The notes below the pieces were generated by a model. That model searched no databases and was not told the DNA's origin. It was given only the letters and a program-made list of their open reading frames with translations. A stretch of DNA of 64,000 bases from Halarcobacter ebronensis (GTDB lineage Bacteria > Campylobacterota > Campylobacteria > Campylobacterales > Arcobacteraceae). The number at the start of each line of letters is the position of its first letter. Within the stretch, counting starts at the first letter, position 1. The translations under genes and the position numbers were made by a program. Below, in pieces: positions 54,461 through 63,937 of this stretch. The stretch is taken from the NCBI RefSeq assembly GCF_013201825.1, contig NZ_CP053836.1:2976001-3040000 (forward strand). The letters run 5' to 3'.

Positions 54461-55849
54461 ATGGAAGCACAAATTGAAGAGGAGATAAATAGTTCTCCTT
54501 ACCGTATTAAACGATATTATGCATATATATTAGCAACTATCGTATCTTTAGTTGTTCCTTTTATTACAATAAATGGAAATCACATCTTTTTATTATCATT
54601 TGATAAAAAACAACTACACTTAATGGGTGTTGCATTTGATATGCAAGAACTGTATCTAATGCCTTTTTTACTAATGCTATTATTCTTGGGTATTTTTGCA
54701 GTAACAGCAATTGGTGGTAGAGCATGGTGTGGATGGACCTGTCCACAGACAATCTTTAGGGTTGTTTATAGGGATTTAATAGAGAGTAAACTTTTAGGTC
54801 TAAGAAGAATTAAAAATAAACAAAAAGAGCCAGACTGGAAAAAACCAGAAAATGCTTCAAAAAGAGTTATAGCAATTATCATTTGGTCACTTTTATCAAT
54901 TATTGCAGCAGCTGATTTTATGTGGTATTTTGTTCCACCAGAAGACTTTTTTGCATATTTACAAAATCCAGCGGAACACTGGTTTCTAATTGGTTTTGTT
55001 CTTATAATTGCAGCATTTTTAGTTTATGATGTTGTATTTATGAAAGAGAACTTCTGTGTATATATTTGTCCATATTCAAGGGTACAATCAGTTCTTTATG
55101 ATGATGATACTTATCAAGCAATCTACTCTACAAAAAGGGGTGGACATATATATAATGAGCAAAAAGACAAAATTGTATTCAAACAAAAAGATTTAACAGA
55201 TCCAAATAATGAATGTACTGCTTGTGAATCATGTGTTACAGTATGTCCAACTCATATTGATATTAGAAAAGGTCTTCAACTTGAATGCATAAACTGCTTA
55301 GAGTGTGTTGACGCATGTACAACTGTTATGGGTAAATTAGGGAAACCTTCACTTGTACAATGGACAAGTACAAGGGATATTGAAAAAGGTGAACCTACTA
55401 AAATTGTTAGAAAATCTACAATCATGTACACTGTTGCGCTTATTGTTATTATTGGTGTACTTTTTGTTATGGGTGGGGAAAAAGAGCATATGTTGTTAAA
55501 TGTTAATAAAACAACACAACTTTATAAAATAAAAGAAGGTAATGTTGTATCAAATAACTTTTTATTCCTTTTTCAAAATACAGATTCAAAAACTCATACT
55601 TATAATTTGGAAGTTATAGACCATCCAGATATTAAAATTGAAAGATTTTCACCTTTTAAATTGAGTCCTAAAAAAATGGCAAAAAAAGTTGTAATACTAC
55701 AAACTGAAAAAATTTTAGTTACTAATGCAACTAAAGATACCCCTATAACTGTTACAATTAGAGCTTATGCAGTAGATGAACCAGAAAAAATTTCTGTTTT
55801 AAGAAAAGCTGTATTTATCTATCCAAGAGCAGATAAGTTAAACAAATAG
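54461..55849 (+). CDS. ccoG: Cytochrome c oxidase accessory protein CcoG
   Basis: 462 residues. Five or so membrane helices are present, with the [12 protein letters not shown] motif between the second and third. Two [4Fe-4S] motifs follow ([17 protein letters not shown] and [15 protein letters not shown]), then an immunoglobulin-like periplasmic C-terminal domain. CcoG helps deliver copper to the cbb3 oxidase by reducing it. No other cco gene is close, so it stands alone. Complete. Confidence 0.92.
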   Translation: MEAQIEEEINSSPYRIKRYYAYILATIVSLVVPFITINGNHIFLLSFDKKQLHLMGVAFDMQELYLMPFLLMLLFLGIFAVTAIGGRAWCGWTCPQTIFRVVYRDLIESKLLGLRRIKNKQKEPDWKKPENASKRVIAIIIWSLLSIIAAADFMWYFVPPEDFFAYLQNPAEHWFLIGFVLIIAAFLVYDVVFMKENFCVYICPYSRVQSVLYDDDTYQAIYSTKRGGHIYNEQKDKIVFKQKDLTDPNNECTACESCVTVCPTHIDIRKGLQLECINCLECVDACTTVMGKLGKPSLVQWTSTRDIEKGEPTKIVRKSTIMYTVALIVIIGVLFVMGGEKEHMLLNVNKTTQLYKIKEGNVVSNNFLFLFQNTDSKTHTYNLEVIDHPDIKIERFSPFKLSPKKMAKKVVILQTEKILVTNATKDTPITVTIRAYAVDEPEKISVLRKAVFIYPRADKLNK

Positions 55850-55882
55850 AAGTAAGAAGGAGAAAGAACTCCTTGCTTACTT
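55850..55882 (+). terminator. Terminator hairpin after ccoG
   Basis: AAGTAAG-AAGGAG pairs with CTCCTT-CTTACTT across a 6-base loop with a one-base bulge (13 pairs), beginning with the last base of the ccoG stop codon. T-tract weak. Confidence 0.6.
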
Positions 55883-55907
55883 AACTCAATATTTACCTCA
55901 AATAAGT

Positions 55908-55913
55908 TATAAT
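55908..55913 (+). promoter_or_regulatory. -10 box of pyrG
   Basis: TATAAT in AAGTTATAATCGCG, 51 bases ahead of the pyrG ATG; CGGAG at about 55951 is the ribosome site. Confidence 0.5.
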
Positions 55914-55964
55914 CGCGAAATAATTTTACAATTTTCAATCAATTTTTTTACGGAGTTTTTTATA

Positions 55965-57587
55965 ATGGTCAAGACTAAATTTATATTTGTTACAGGTGGG
56001 GTACTAAGCTCACTAGGGAAAGGTATCACATCAGCATCAATTGCAACTATCTTAAAACAATCAGGTTTTAATGTTTCAATGCTTAAGATTGATCCATATC
56101 TAAATGTTGACCCAGGGACAATGAGCCCACTAGAGCATGGAGAAGTTTTTGTTACAGCTGATGGAGCAGAAACAGATTTAGATTTAGGAAACTATGAGAG
56201 ATTTATCGATAAAACATTAACAGCAAAAAACTCTTTTACAACAGGTCAAGTTTATCAAAGTGTAATTAGAAGGGAAAGAGAAGGTGGATATTTGGGTAAA
56301 ACTATCCAAGTAATCCCTCATGTAGTTGATGAGATTAAAGCTAGAATTTATAAAGCTGCTGAAGATAACGATTTTTTAATTATTGAACTTGGTGGAACAG
56401 TTGGGGATATTGAAGGGCTTCCTTTTATGGAGTCAATTAGAGCAATGAGACATGAACTACCAAAATCTCACACAATGAATATTCATGTGAGTTTAGTTCC
56501 ATATATTAAAGCAGCAGGTGAATTAAAAACAAAACCAACTCAACACTCAGTTCAAGAGCTTAGAAGAATTGGTATCACTCCACATTTACTTGTATGTAGA
56601 ACAGAAAAACCTTTACCAAAAAATTTAAAAGACAAACTTGCACTTTCATGTGATGTTGATAAAAGTGCGGTAATTGAAGCTGGAGATGCACAATCAATTT
56701 ATCAAGTACCACTTCATTTTATAAAAGAGGGGATTTTAACTCCACTATCTGATCATTTAAATGTAAAACTAAAACCAAATATGGAAAAATGGGATACTTT
56801 AGTTAAAAACATTCTTGTACCTCAAGATGAAGTTACTATCGCTTTTGTTGGGAAATATCTTGATTTAAAAGAGTCTTATAAATCTCTTATTGAAGCACTT
56901 ATTCATGCAGGGGCACACCTTAATACAAAAGTAAATATTACTTGGTGTGATTCACAAAGAATTGAAGATTGTGGAGCTTATGAGGTTATTGGAAATGCAG
57001 ATGGAATTTTAGTTGCAGGTGGATTTGGGCACAGAGGTGTTTTAGGAAAACTTGAAGCGATTAAATATGCTAGAGAAAATAAAATACCATATCTTGGAAT
57101 CTGTCTTGGTATGCAACTTGCTATTATTGAGTATGCAAGAAATATTCTTGGAATTGAAAAAGCAAACTCAATTGAGTTTGATCCTGAAACACCTGAACCT
57201 ATTATCTATTTAATTGATGAATTTATTGACCAAAGTGGAAATAAACAAGTAAGAACTCATAAATCACCAATGGGTGGTACAATGAGACTTGGGGAATACC
57301 CTTTTGAACCTCTAAAAGGGAGTAAGTTACAAAAAGCTTACGGGAAAGAGGAAGTTTATTATGAAAGACATAGACATAGATATGAAGCAAACCCTGCATA
57401 TAAAGAGAGACTTGAAGCAGCTGGTATGATAATAACAGGACAATCAAATGGTCTTATTGAAGCAGTTGAAATAAAAGATCATCCTTGGTTTGTGGGTGTT
57501 CAGTTTCACCCAGAGTTTACTTCACACTTGGAGACACCAAACCCTATAATCTTAGAGTTTGTAAAACAAGCTAATCAAAGTCATTAA
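55965..57587 (+). CDS. pyrG: CTP synthase
   Basis: 540 residues. The N-terminal synthetase domain has [27 protein letters not shown], with [23 protein letters not shown]. The C-terminal glutaminase has [10 protein letters not shown] with the nucleophile Cys, and the His-Glu pair in [10 protein letters not shown]. It converts UTP to CTP using glutamine and ATP. The stop overlaps the recJ start (TAATG). Confidence 0.97.
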   Translation: MVKTKFIFVTGGVLSSLGKGITSASIATILKQSGFNVSMLKIDPYLNVDPGTMSPLEHGEVFVTADGAETDLDLGNYERFIDKTLTAKNSFTTGQVYQSVIRREREGGYLGKTIQVIPHVVDEIKARIYKAAEDNDFLIIELGGTVGDIEGLPFMESIRAMRHELPKSHTMNIHVSLVPYIKAAGELKTKPTQHSVQELRRIGITPHLLVCRTEKPLPKNLKDKLALSCDVDKSAVIEAGDAQSIYQVPLHFIKEGILTPLSDHLNVKLKPNMEKWDTLVKNILVPQDEVTIAFVGKYLDLKESYKSLIEALIHAGAHLNTKVNITWCDSQRIEDCGAYEVIGNADGILVAGGFGHRGVLGKLEAIKYARENKIPYLGICLGMQLAIIEYARNILGIEKANSIEFDPETPEPIIYLIDEFIDQSGNKQVRTHKSPMGGTMRLGEYPFEPLKGSKLQKAYGKEEVYYERHRHRYEANPAYKERLEAAGMIITGQSNGLIEAVEIKDHPWFVGVQFHPEFTSHLETPNPIILEFVKQANQSH

Positions 57588-59152
57588 TGTCTAAGATTAC
57601 AAAAAAAGAACTTTTTGATATACTAAAAGCAAGACATGAAAACAATCAGTATTCTCGTCTTGCACAAATTCCCGAACCAAATAGCTTTAAAGATATAGAT
57701 TTAGCCATTAAAAGGATTAAAAAAGCTATTCAATCAAATGAAAAAATTACTATTGTTGGTGATTACGATGTAGATGGAGTAGTATCAACTACCATTATTG
57801 TTGATTTTTTTAAAAGAGCAGGAATAAAAGTTGATTATATCATTCCAAATAGATTTACCCATGGATATGGACTCTCACCCAAAATAGTTGATATGATTGA
57901 TGAAGGTTTGGTAATCACCGTTGATAATGGTATCTCTGCAAATGAAGCTGCAAAAAAGCTAAAAGAGAAAAATATTGATTTAATCATAACAGACCATCAT
58001 ACAGTAGGAGAAGAACTTCCAAACGCTATAGCAATCATAAATCCAAAACAAGAGAACTGTAATTTTCCTTTTAAAGATATTTGTGGAGCTCAAGTTGCAT
58101 GGTATTTATGTGCAGCACTTAAAAAAGAGCTAAACTTAAATGTAAATCTACAAGAGTTTTTTGATCTACTTAGTGTAGCTATTATTGCAGATATTATGCC
58201 AATGACCAGCCTTAATTATACTATGGTTAAATATGGCCTTAAACAGATAAAAACTTCAAATAGACCAGCTTTTATTAAAATAAATGAGATGATGCACAAA
58301 GATTTATATGTCTCTGATGATGTTGGTTTTACCATTGCTCCAAAGATAAATAGTGCAGGAAGAATGGATGATGCCTCTGTTGCTCTCTCTTTTTTACTAT
58401 CTGAGAGTGTTTATGAAGCAAATGACTCTTTACAACTGCTTGAAGAGTTAAACTGCTATAGAAAGGTTTTACAAGAGAGAATCTCTCAAAAAGCAATACT
58501 TGCAACCCAAGAAGAGGATAATGCAGTAGTTGTTTGGGGAGAAGATTGGCATGAGGGAGTTATTGGAATAGTTGCTTCAAAACTCTCAAACGCATATAAA
58601 AAACCAGCCTTTATCTTCTCAATTAAAAATGGTATGGCAAAGGGAAGTGCAAGGGCAAATGCAAATATTGACCTTTATACAATTATCTCTGAAACTTCTG
58701 ATATTTTAAAAGGTTTTGGTGGACATAAAAATGCAGCAGGACTCTCACTGGAAGCAAAAAATCTTGAAGAGTTTAAAAAACGAATAAATGAGATTTTGGA
58801 TATTGAGCCAGAAGATTTACACATTGAACATGATGTATTAGGAGAGTTAGATGTCTCTTGTGTGGATAATGAATTCCTTGATATTATAGAGAAATTTGAG
58901 CCCTATGGTTTAGGTAATCACCGACCAATTTTTAAAGTAACAAACTCTAAAATCATAAAATCTCAACTCTTTGGAAAAGATAAAAACCACTTGAAACTAA
59001 CACTAAATAACAATGGCTTTATTTTTGAAGCTTTACAATTTTATACTGAAAATAGAGATTTTAAAGAGTATGTTGATTTGGTAATTTCAATAAATAAAAA
59101 TGAGTTTAGAGGGGAAATAAGCCCTCAGTTTTTAATACAAGATATCTTATAG
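57587..59152 (+). CDS. recJ: Single-stranded-DNA-specific exonuclease RecJ
   Basis: 521 residues. The DHH domain has GDYDVDGVVSTTI, VDNG and IITDHHTVGEELP, and the DHHA1 domain has KGSARANANIDLY with GFGGHKNAAGLS. An OB-fold C-terminus (YGLGNHRPIFKV) follows. It degrades single strands 5'-3' in recombination and mismatch repair. It is coupled to pyrG by a TAATG overlap. Its 3' end overlaps the opposite FlgO-like gene by six bases. Confidence 0.93.
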   Translation: MSKITKKELFDILKARHENNQYSRLAQIPEPNSFKDIDLAIKRIKKAIQSNEKITIVGDYDVDGVVSTTIIVDFFKRAGIKVDYIIPNRFTHGYGLSPKIVDMIDEGLVITVDNGISANEAAKKLKEKNIDLIITDHHTVGEELPNAIAIINPKQENCNFPFKDICGAQVAWYLCAALKKELNLNVNLQEFFDLLSVAIIADIMPMTSLNYTMVKYGLKQIKTSNRPAFIKINEMMHKDLYVSDDVGFTIAPKINSAGRMDDASVALSFLLSESVYEANDSLQLLEELNCYRKVLQERISQKAILATQEEDNAVVVWGEDWHEGVIGIVASKLSNAYKKPAFIFSIKNGMAKGSARANANIDLYTIISETSDILKGFGGHKNAAGLSLEAKNLEEFKKRINEILDIEPEDLHIEHDVLGELDVSCVDNEFLDIIEKFEPYGLGNHRPIFKVTNSKIIKSQLFGKDKNHLKLTLNNNGFIFEALQFYTENRDFKEYVDLVISINKNEFRGEISPQFLIQDIL

Positions 59153-59761
59153 AACCATTGGTGCTATAACTCTTCTATTTTGACCACTTGCCTCTAAATC
59201 TAAAATCTCTTCATCAACAATAGTTTCACTACTTGCTGAACTTAGAATATTTCCAGTTGTTATATCAATTAGTTTTACAAACACTATTAAACTTTGTGTA
59301 GTTACACTGTAAGTTCCTACAACTGCAAATTGGTTATCAACTTCAGAGCTTTTTATATCTTTTTGTTCTCTTGTCAAAAGATTAAAGCCACGATGTCCAA
59401 GTTGGAAATCTCTGCCAAGTTCAATCTCTCTTATTATAATTCCTCTTCTAGATAAAGAGTTCTTAAGCTGTTCAGATAGTAAAAATCCTAATTTTGAATG
59501 ATTTTGCAAAGTATCAATATTTACAAAATCTGATACTAAAACAACCTCTTCATTTCCAATTTCTGCGTTTAATCTACTCTCTTGTTTTTTTATTAAATCT
59601 TCAACAAGAGAATTAAAATCGTTTGAACCAATAATGTTTTTATGATAGGTTGGTGATTTACTTGCAATTGATTTTGCAATATTTGAACATGAAGTTAAAA
59701 AGATAATTAAAAATATTGAAGTAAAACTATACTTCAATATTTTTATAGATTTTGAACTCAT
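59147..59761 (-). CDS. FlgO-family lipoprotein
   Basis: 204 residues. Signal peptide IFLIIFLTSC has its lipobox Cys near 25. The FlgO domain has VVLVSDFVNIDTLQNHSKLGFLLSEQLKNSLSRRG, FAVVGTYSVTTQSLIVFVKLIDITTGNILSSAS. FlgO-type lipoproteins sit in the outer membrane and aid flagellar assembly or motility in Vibrio; related domains occur in non-flagellar proteins. It follows a second FlgO-like gene after five bases, and the two are likely one operon. Confidence 0.8.
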   Translation of the reverse strand: MSSKSIKILKYSFTSIFLIIFLTSCSNIAKSIASKSPTYHKNIIGSNDFNSLVEDLIKKQESRLNAEIGNEEVVLVSDFVNIDTLQNHSKLGFLLSEQLKNSLSRRGIIIREIELGRDFQLGHRGFNLLTREQKDIKSSEVDNQFAVVGTYSVTTQSLIVFVKLIDITTGNILSSASSETIVDEEILDLEASGQNRRVIAPMVL

Positions 59762-59766
59762 TAATA

Positions 59767-60435
59767 CTATTTTTCTTCTATTATTTTAATAGTTCTTGCA
59801 GGTTGGCAATCTTTAAATAACACACAGTCATTTCTTTTGTTGTGTTGATAAGTTGCTCTTGCACTAGAGATGATTTTACCAGTAATATTATCTAATACTC
59901 TCGCATTTAACATTACTTTTCCATATTGTCTTGAGTAAGTACCCACAACCACATATGTATTTGGTATTTCATCTTTAATTTTATGAGGATTTCTACTAAT
60001 AAAATATTCACCTTGTTCATTTATTGAAACAGCCAATTGTCCTCTGTATTCAATTACGTTGAAACCTCTATTTGATATCTCATTAATTAAACTTTCACTT
60101 ACTATTCTTCCAAACTCTGTAGTCTTTTTAAAATTATCAAGTCTAACAAAAGATGTGATAAGTACAGGCTTACTTGTATTCATCTTTGTATTTTGCATCA
60201 TTTGAGTAGCCAGTGAATTTATTGTATCTTCAAGAGTATACTGCGTAGTAACATTTTTTTGCATATCATTTGCGATTTGAATATGCTGTTTAGTAATTTG
60301 TACTTTTTTGTCTTCTTTTGCAACTGAAGTATCTTCATAATTTTTTGCTGTTGTTGTTGGGATTTCAAGTGCACAACCAGTAATTATTGAAGCTGTTGCA
60401 ACGACAAGGCAAGATTTAGCGAAAGTTTTTAACAT
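59767..60435 (-). CDS. FlgO-family lipoprotein, first of pair
   Basis: 222 residues. Signal MLKTFAKSCLVVATASIITGC has its lipobox Cys at 21. Its FlgO domain (VLITSFVRLDNFKKTTEFGRIVSESLINEISNRG, TYVVVGTYSRQYGKVMLNARVLDNITGKIISSARA) aligns along its length with the downstream gene, so they arose by duplication. The C-terminus has CVLFKDCQPARTIKI, with a Cys pair not present in the partner. AGGGGA precedes the ATG. Confidence 0.8.
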   Translation of the reverse strand: MLKTFAKSCLVVATASIITGCALEIPTTTAKNYEDTSVAKEDKKVQITKQHIQIANDMQKNVTTQYTLEDTINSLATQMMQNTKMNTSKPVLITSFVRLDNFKKTTEFGRIVSESLINEISNRGFNVIEYRGQLAVSINEQGEYFISRNPHKIKDEIPNTYVVVGTYSRQYGKVMLNARVLDNITGKIISSARATYQHNKRNDCVLFKDCQPARTIKIIEEK

Positions 60436-60581
60436 AAATTCCCCTTATATTCGTTCTTACGATTTTATTTAAAAATAGCTTATAAATTCTTGAAAACCAA
60501 ATAAATAAGCATTTTTATAATTCTTGTTTTTTCATCTTCTTGTGTTAAAATAATCAAAAAATCAAGATAAGGAGTTTTGCC

Positions 60582-61133
60582 ATGTCAACACTTTTAGTAC
60601 CCATATCAAATGGATTTGAAGAGATTGAAGCTTTAACAATTGTAGATGTATGCAGAAGAGCTGATATTGAAGTTACTTTAGCTTCTATTAATGAAATTGA
60701 AATAGTAGGGGCACATAATATAACTATTAAAGCTGATGCCCTTTTAAAGGATGTAGATGCAGATGCTTTTGATATGATAGCACTTCCTGGTGGTCTTCCA
60801 AATGCTTTTAATCTTGCTAAAGATGAACTTCTAAAAACAATACTTCAAAAATTTAAAAAAGAGAATAGATATATTGGGGCAATTTGTGCTGCTCCTTTTG
60901 CTTTACATACAGCAAATGTTCTAAATGACAAATATACTTGTTATCCAAGTTTTGAGCAAAAAATTGACTCTTCAACTTATGTGGAAAATGAAATTGTTGT
61001 AAAAGATGATAAGGTTATTACTTCAAAAGGACCGGCAACAGCTATGCAGTTTGCTTTGGAATTAGTAAAAATATTAAAAGGTGAAGAGAGCTTTACAAAA
61101 GTTAGAGATGGGCTTTTATTTAAGGCTTCTTAA
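60582..61133 (+). CDS. DJ-1/PfpI family protein
   Basis: 183 residues. MSTLLVPISNGFEEIEALTIVDVCRRADIEV and ALPGGLPNAFNL, with the nucleophile Cys in IGAICAAPFAL, identify the DJ-1/YajL branch of glutamine-amidotransferase-like proteins. Relatives act as stress-related chaperones or glyoxalases; the exact activity is uncertain. AAGGAG precedes ATG 60582. The 3' end overlaps the opposite glycosyltransferase gene by 18 bases. Confidence 0.9.
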   Translation: MSTLLVPISNGFEEIEALTIVDVCRRADIEVTLASINEIEIVGAHNITIKADALLKDVDADAFDMIALPGGLPNAFNLAKDELLKTILQKFKKENRYIGAICAAPFALHTANVLNDKYTCYPSFEQKIDSSTYVENEIVVKDDKVITSKGPATAMQFALELVKILKGEESFTKVRDGLLFKAS

Positions 61134-62261
61134 TTTTTCTAAAATCTCTTCATTTTTTTGCCAAAAATCTAAAAAACTATGGGAGATAGACATATCTCTC
61201 ATAAATAGATATGCTTTCTCTTTTTTTGCCAAATACTCTTCTTTATCATTTGAGAGTTCATTAATAGCTTTTATTACCTCATCATAATTGTTTATATCAA
61301 CAATATAACCAAAATCACTATTAACAAAAGTTTTCGGACCACCTTTGTTTGTAACTATTACAGGAAGAGCTGAAGACATAGCTTCCATTACAACTTGCCC
61401 TAAAGTATCTGTTGTTGAAGGGAAAATAAAACAATCACTAGATGCATAAACTTTAGATAACTCTTTACCTCTTTTTCTACCTAAGTAGGTAATAGATTCA
61501 TCTTTTATCTCTTTATTTAGCTCTTTATCTCCAACTAAAATAAGCTGACAATTTTCAAACTTACCCTTTTGCCAAATATCAAGGAGTTTGTGAACATTTT
61601 TTTCAACAGAGATTCTTCCCACATATAAAACTTTGAATCTATTTTTATCAAAATTGTAAGGATCCCAAATAGTTTCATCTTTAAAAGATTTATCAAAACT
61701 TTCTATATTTATTCCTGCTTTTAAAAGATATATCTCTTCATCTACAAACCCAAGTTGCTCTTTTAGGGTTTTGAAATACTCATCTGATCTTGAAAAAAGA
61801 GCTTTATACGGACTATAAAAAAGTTTTAAAAACTTTATTGTACCCCATCTAACAAAAGCATTTTTAGTATTTTTATACATATATGCAGGGAAATCTGTAT
61901 GATAAATCCCCGCAACTGGTATTTTTAAAAGTTTTGCACTTATAAGGGCACAAAGCCCTACAGTACCAGGAGTTGAGATATGCAATAAATCAGGCTTTAA
62001 CTCTTTTATCTTTTTTTTAATCTTGAAAAAAGGTGGAAGAACCAAATCCAATGATTTATAAAAAGGCATTCTCATTCTAAAAATTGGCTTGAAGTTTACA
62101 ATATTTGGAAACTCCTCTTCTGTCCCTTTGCTTGTAGAGGTTATAACTGTAAACTCTTTTTCAAAAAAAATTGCCTCTTTTGAGAAATCTTGAATAAACC
62201 TAGATACTCCATTAACATCAAATACGGTATCGCTTATTAAACAAATTTTTATTTTTTTCAT
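61116..62261 (-). CDS. Glycosyltransferase family 4 protein
   Basis: 381 residues, GT-B. CLISDTVFDVNGVSRFIQDF is the N-terminal glycine-loop region, and PDLLHISTPGTVGL lies before the linker. VLYVGRISVEKNVHKLLDIW and FPSTTDTLGQVVMEAMSSALPVIVTNKGGPKTFV are the donor-site motifs (EX7E-like). It resembles MgtA/SQD2-type transferases that glycosylate diacylglycerol. With an LpxH-like phosphatase and a patatin-like lipase next door, membrane-lipid modification is a reasonable guess. Acceptor unknown. Confidence 0.82.
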   Translation of the reverse strand: MKKIKICLISDTVFDVNGVSRFIQDFSKEAIFFEKEFTVITSTSKGTEEEFPNIVNFKPIFRMRMPFYKSLDLVLPPFFKIKKKIKELKPDLLHISTPGTVGLCALISAKLLKIPVAGIYHTDFPAYMYKNTKNAFVRWGTIKFLKLFYSPYKALFSRSDEYFKTLKEQLGFVDEEIYLLKAGINIESFDKSFKDETIWDPYNFDKNRFKVLYVGRISVEKNVHKLLDIWQKGKFENCQLILVGDKELNKEIKDESITYLGRKRGKELSKVYASSDCFIFPSTTDTLGQVVMEAMSSALPVIVTNKGGPKTFVNSDFGYIVDINNYDEVIKAINELSNDKEEYLAKKEKAYLFMRDMSISHSFLDFWQKNEEILEKLRSLK

Positions 62262-62293
62262 TTGAATATACTATTGCATATTGATTACAGCAC

Positions 62294-62329
62294 TATTACA
62301 TGTTATTAAGTTGTAATCTACATGTAATA
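62294..62329. repeat. 10-bp inverted repeat upstream of LpxH-like gene
   Basis: TATTACATGT (62294-62303) and ACATGTAATA (62320-62329) lie between two divergent genes, ending 10 bases before the LpxH-like ATG. The half-sites contain the palindrome ACATGT. It may be an operator, or an RNA hairpin covering the weak ribosome site. Confidence 0.5.
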
Positions 62330-62339
62330 AAATCCCTTC

Positions 62340-63077
62340 ATGAAATATAAAAGCATATTTATATCTGATGTTCATTTGGGAACAAAGTTTTCTAATACAA
62401 AATTTTTGTTGGATTTTTTGAAACATAATGATTGTGAAAATCTATTTTTGGTGGGAGATATAATTGATGGATGGGCTATAAAGAGAAGATTTGTATGGCC
62501 TCAAACACACTCAGACGTTATTCAAAAAATTTTAAAAAAGGCAAAAAAAGGTTGTAATGTTACTTTTATAACAGGAAACCATGATGAGTTTTTAAGACCT
62601 TTTGTTCCTCTTATTTTAGGTAACTCTTTAGAGGTTAAAAATGAAGCGGAGTATACATCAGTATCAGGGAAAAAATATTTAATAACCCATGGTGATTTTT
62701 TCGATTCAATCACAATGACAAAAAAGTGGTTGGCAATTTTAGGTGATTATGGTTATGACTTACTTTTAAATCTAAATCAGATGTTAAATGTTATAAGAAG
62801 TAGAGTTGGAATAAAATCAAAATGGTCTTTGTCTAAATATGTAAAAGACAATGTAAAATCCTCTATCTCTTTTATAACTGCCTTTGAAGCTACTTTGGCA
62901 AGACATGCAAAATATAAAGGTTATAATGGCATAATTTGTGGACATATCCATAAAGCTGAAATAAAAAAAATCGACTCAATTGAGTATCTTAATTGTGGAG
63001 ATTGGGTTGAATCTTGTACAGCTTTGGTTGAAACCTTTGATGGTGATTTTAAAATAGTGAGTTGGTTATATAAATGA
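62340..63077 (+). CDS. Metallophosphoesterase, LpxH-like UDP-2,3-diacylglucosamine diphosphatase
   Basis: 245 residues. Metal-binding motifs in order are FISDVHLG, LVGDIIDGW, TGNHDEFL, ITHGDFFD and CGHIHKAE. The spacing and the size fit the LpxH/LpxH2 group that splits UDP-2,3-diacylglucosamine in lipid A synthesis. No strong ribosome site precedes the ATG. It overlaps the patatin-like gene by four bases (ATGA). Other phosphoesterases share the fold, so LpxH is likely, not certain. Confidence 0.8.
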   Translation: MKYKSIFISDVHLGTKFSNTKFLLDFLKHNDCENLFLVGDIIDGWAIKRRFVWPQTHSDVIQKILKKAKKGCNVTFITGNHDEFLRPFVPLILGNSLEVKNEAEYTSVSGKKYLITHGDFFDSITMTKKWLAILGDYGYDLLLNLNQMLNVIRSRVGIKSKWSLSKYVKDNVKSSISFITAFEATLARHAKYKGYNGIICGHIHKAEIKKIDSIEYLNCGDWVESCTALVETFDGDFKIVSWLYK

Positions 63078-63835
63078 GTGATAAAAAATTGGCTCTTGCC
63101 CTTGGTGGAGGAGCAGCAAAAGGAGCTTTTCATTTAGGGGTTTTAGATTTTTTTGAAGAGAGTAAAATAACTATTGACGCCTATTCAGGAAGTTCAATTG
63201 GAGCTATTATTGCAGCATCCCATGCAAGTGGAGTAAAAGCAAAAGAGCAGTTACAAATTTTTTCCTCAAAAGATATAAAAAAGCTATTAAAGTTTAACTA
63301 CTTTAGAAATGGTCTTATTAGAATAGCTGAAAATCAAAAGATTTTAGATGATTTACTTCCAATTAAAAGACTTGAAGATATTCCAAAAGAGATCTATCTT
63401 ACAGCTTATGATTTAAGAAAAAAAGAACTTCATTACTTTACTGAGGGTGACACTCAAAAACTCTGTATGGCTTCAAGTGCTTTAATACCACTTTTTCGAC
63501 CCATTTCATATAAAGATATGTATCTAATTGATGGGGGGCTTTTTGATTCAGTTCCCATAAAACCTTTTGATAAAAACTCTTATGAAATTATTGCCATTGA
63601 TCTTTTTCCAAAAAAAATAAAAGATGAGAAGATAAGAAGGGTAACCCTTTTTAAATCTCTACAAAGAAAATTGTTTGTGCAACTACATGAAAACCATAAC
63701 TTTACAATTTTAAATACAAATCAGTATCTAACAAGCCTTGAGATATGGGATTATTCCATGTTTACTTTTAAAGAGCTAGAAGAGTGTTTTAAATTGGGAT
63801 ATAAAGAGGCAAAAAGACATTTTTCATCTTTATAA
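63074..63835 (+). CDS. Patatin-like phospholipase
   Basis: 253 residues. The oxyanion motif is ALGGGAAKGAFHLGVL (9-24), the nucleophile elbow YSGSSIGAI (Ser), and the dyad Asp lies in LIDGGLFDSVPI. All catalytic elements of the RssA/patatin family are present. It probably hydrolyses membrane phospholipids on the cytosolic side; there is no signal peptide. It is translationally coupled to the LpxH-like gene. Confidence 0.9.
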   Translation: MSDKKLALALGGGAAKGAFHLGVLDFFEESKITIDAYSGSSIGAIIAASHASGVKAKEQLQIFSSKDIKKLLKFNYFRNGLIRIAENQKILDDLLPIKRLEDIPKEIYLTAYDLRKKELHYFTEGDTQKLCMASSALIPLFRPISYKDMYLIDGGLFDSVPIKPFDKNSYEIIAIDLFPKKIKDEKIRRVTLFKSLQRKLFVQLHENHNFTILNTNQYLTSLEIWDYSMFTFKELEECFKLGYKEAKRHFSSL

Positions 63836-63897
63836 ATCTACCCTTAAACTAGATAAGTACCTTAAGTGTTTTTCATCTTTTTTTATATGCTATTGGA

Positions 63898-63903
63898 TAT
63901 AAT
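63898..63903 (+). promoter_or_regulatory. -10 box of dnaE
   Basis: TATAAT in TTGGATATAATC, 35 bases before the dnaE ATG. Confidence 0.5.
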
Positions 63904-63937
63904 CTATTTTAATTTAAAAAAGAAAAAAGAATAGATT
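63901..63937 (+). promoter_or_regulatory. 8-bp inverted repeat in the dnaE leader
   Basis: AATCTATT (63901-63908) and AATAGATT (63930-63937), the second directly touching the ATG. The left arm overlaps the -10 box, so a full RNA hairpin is unlikely; a DNA-binding site is the better reading. Confidence 0.4.
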
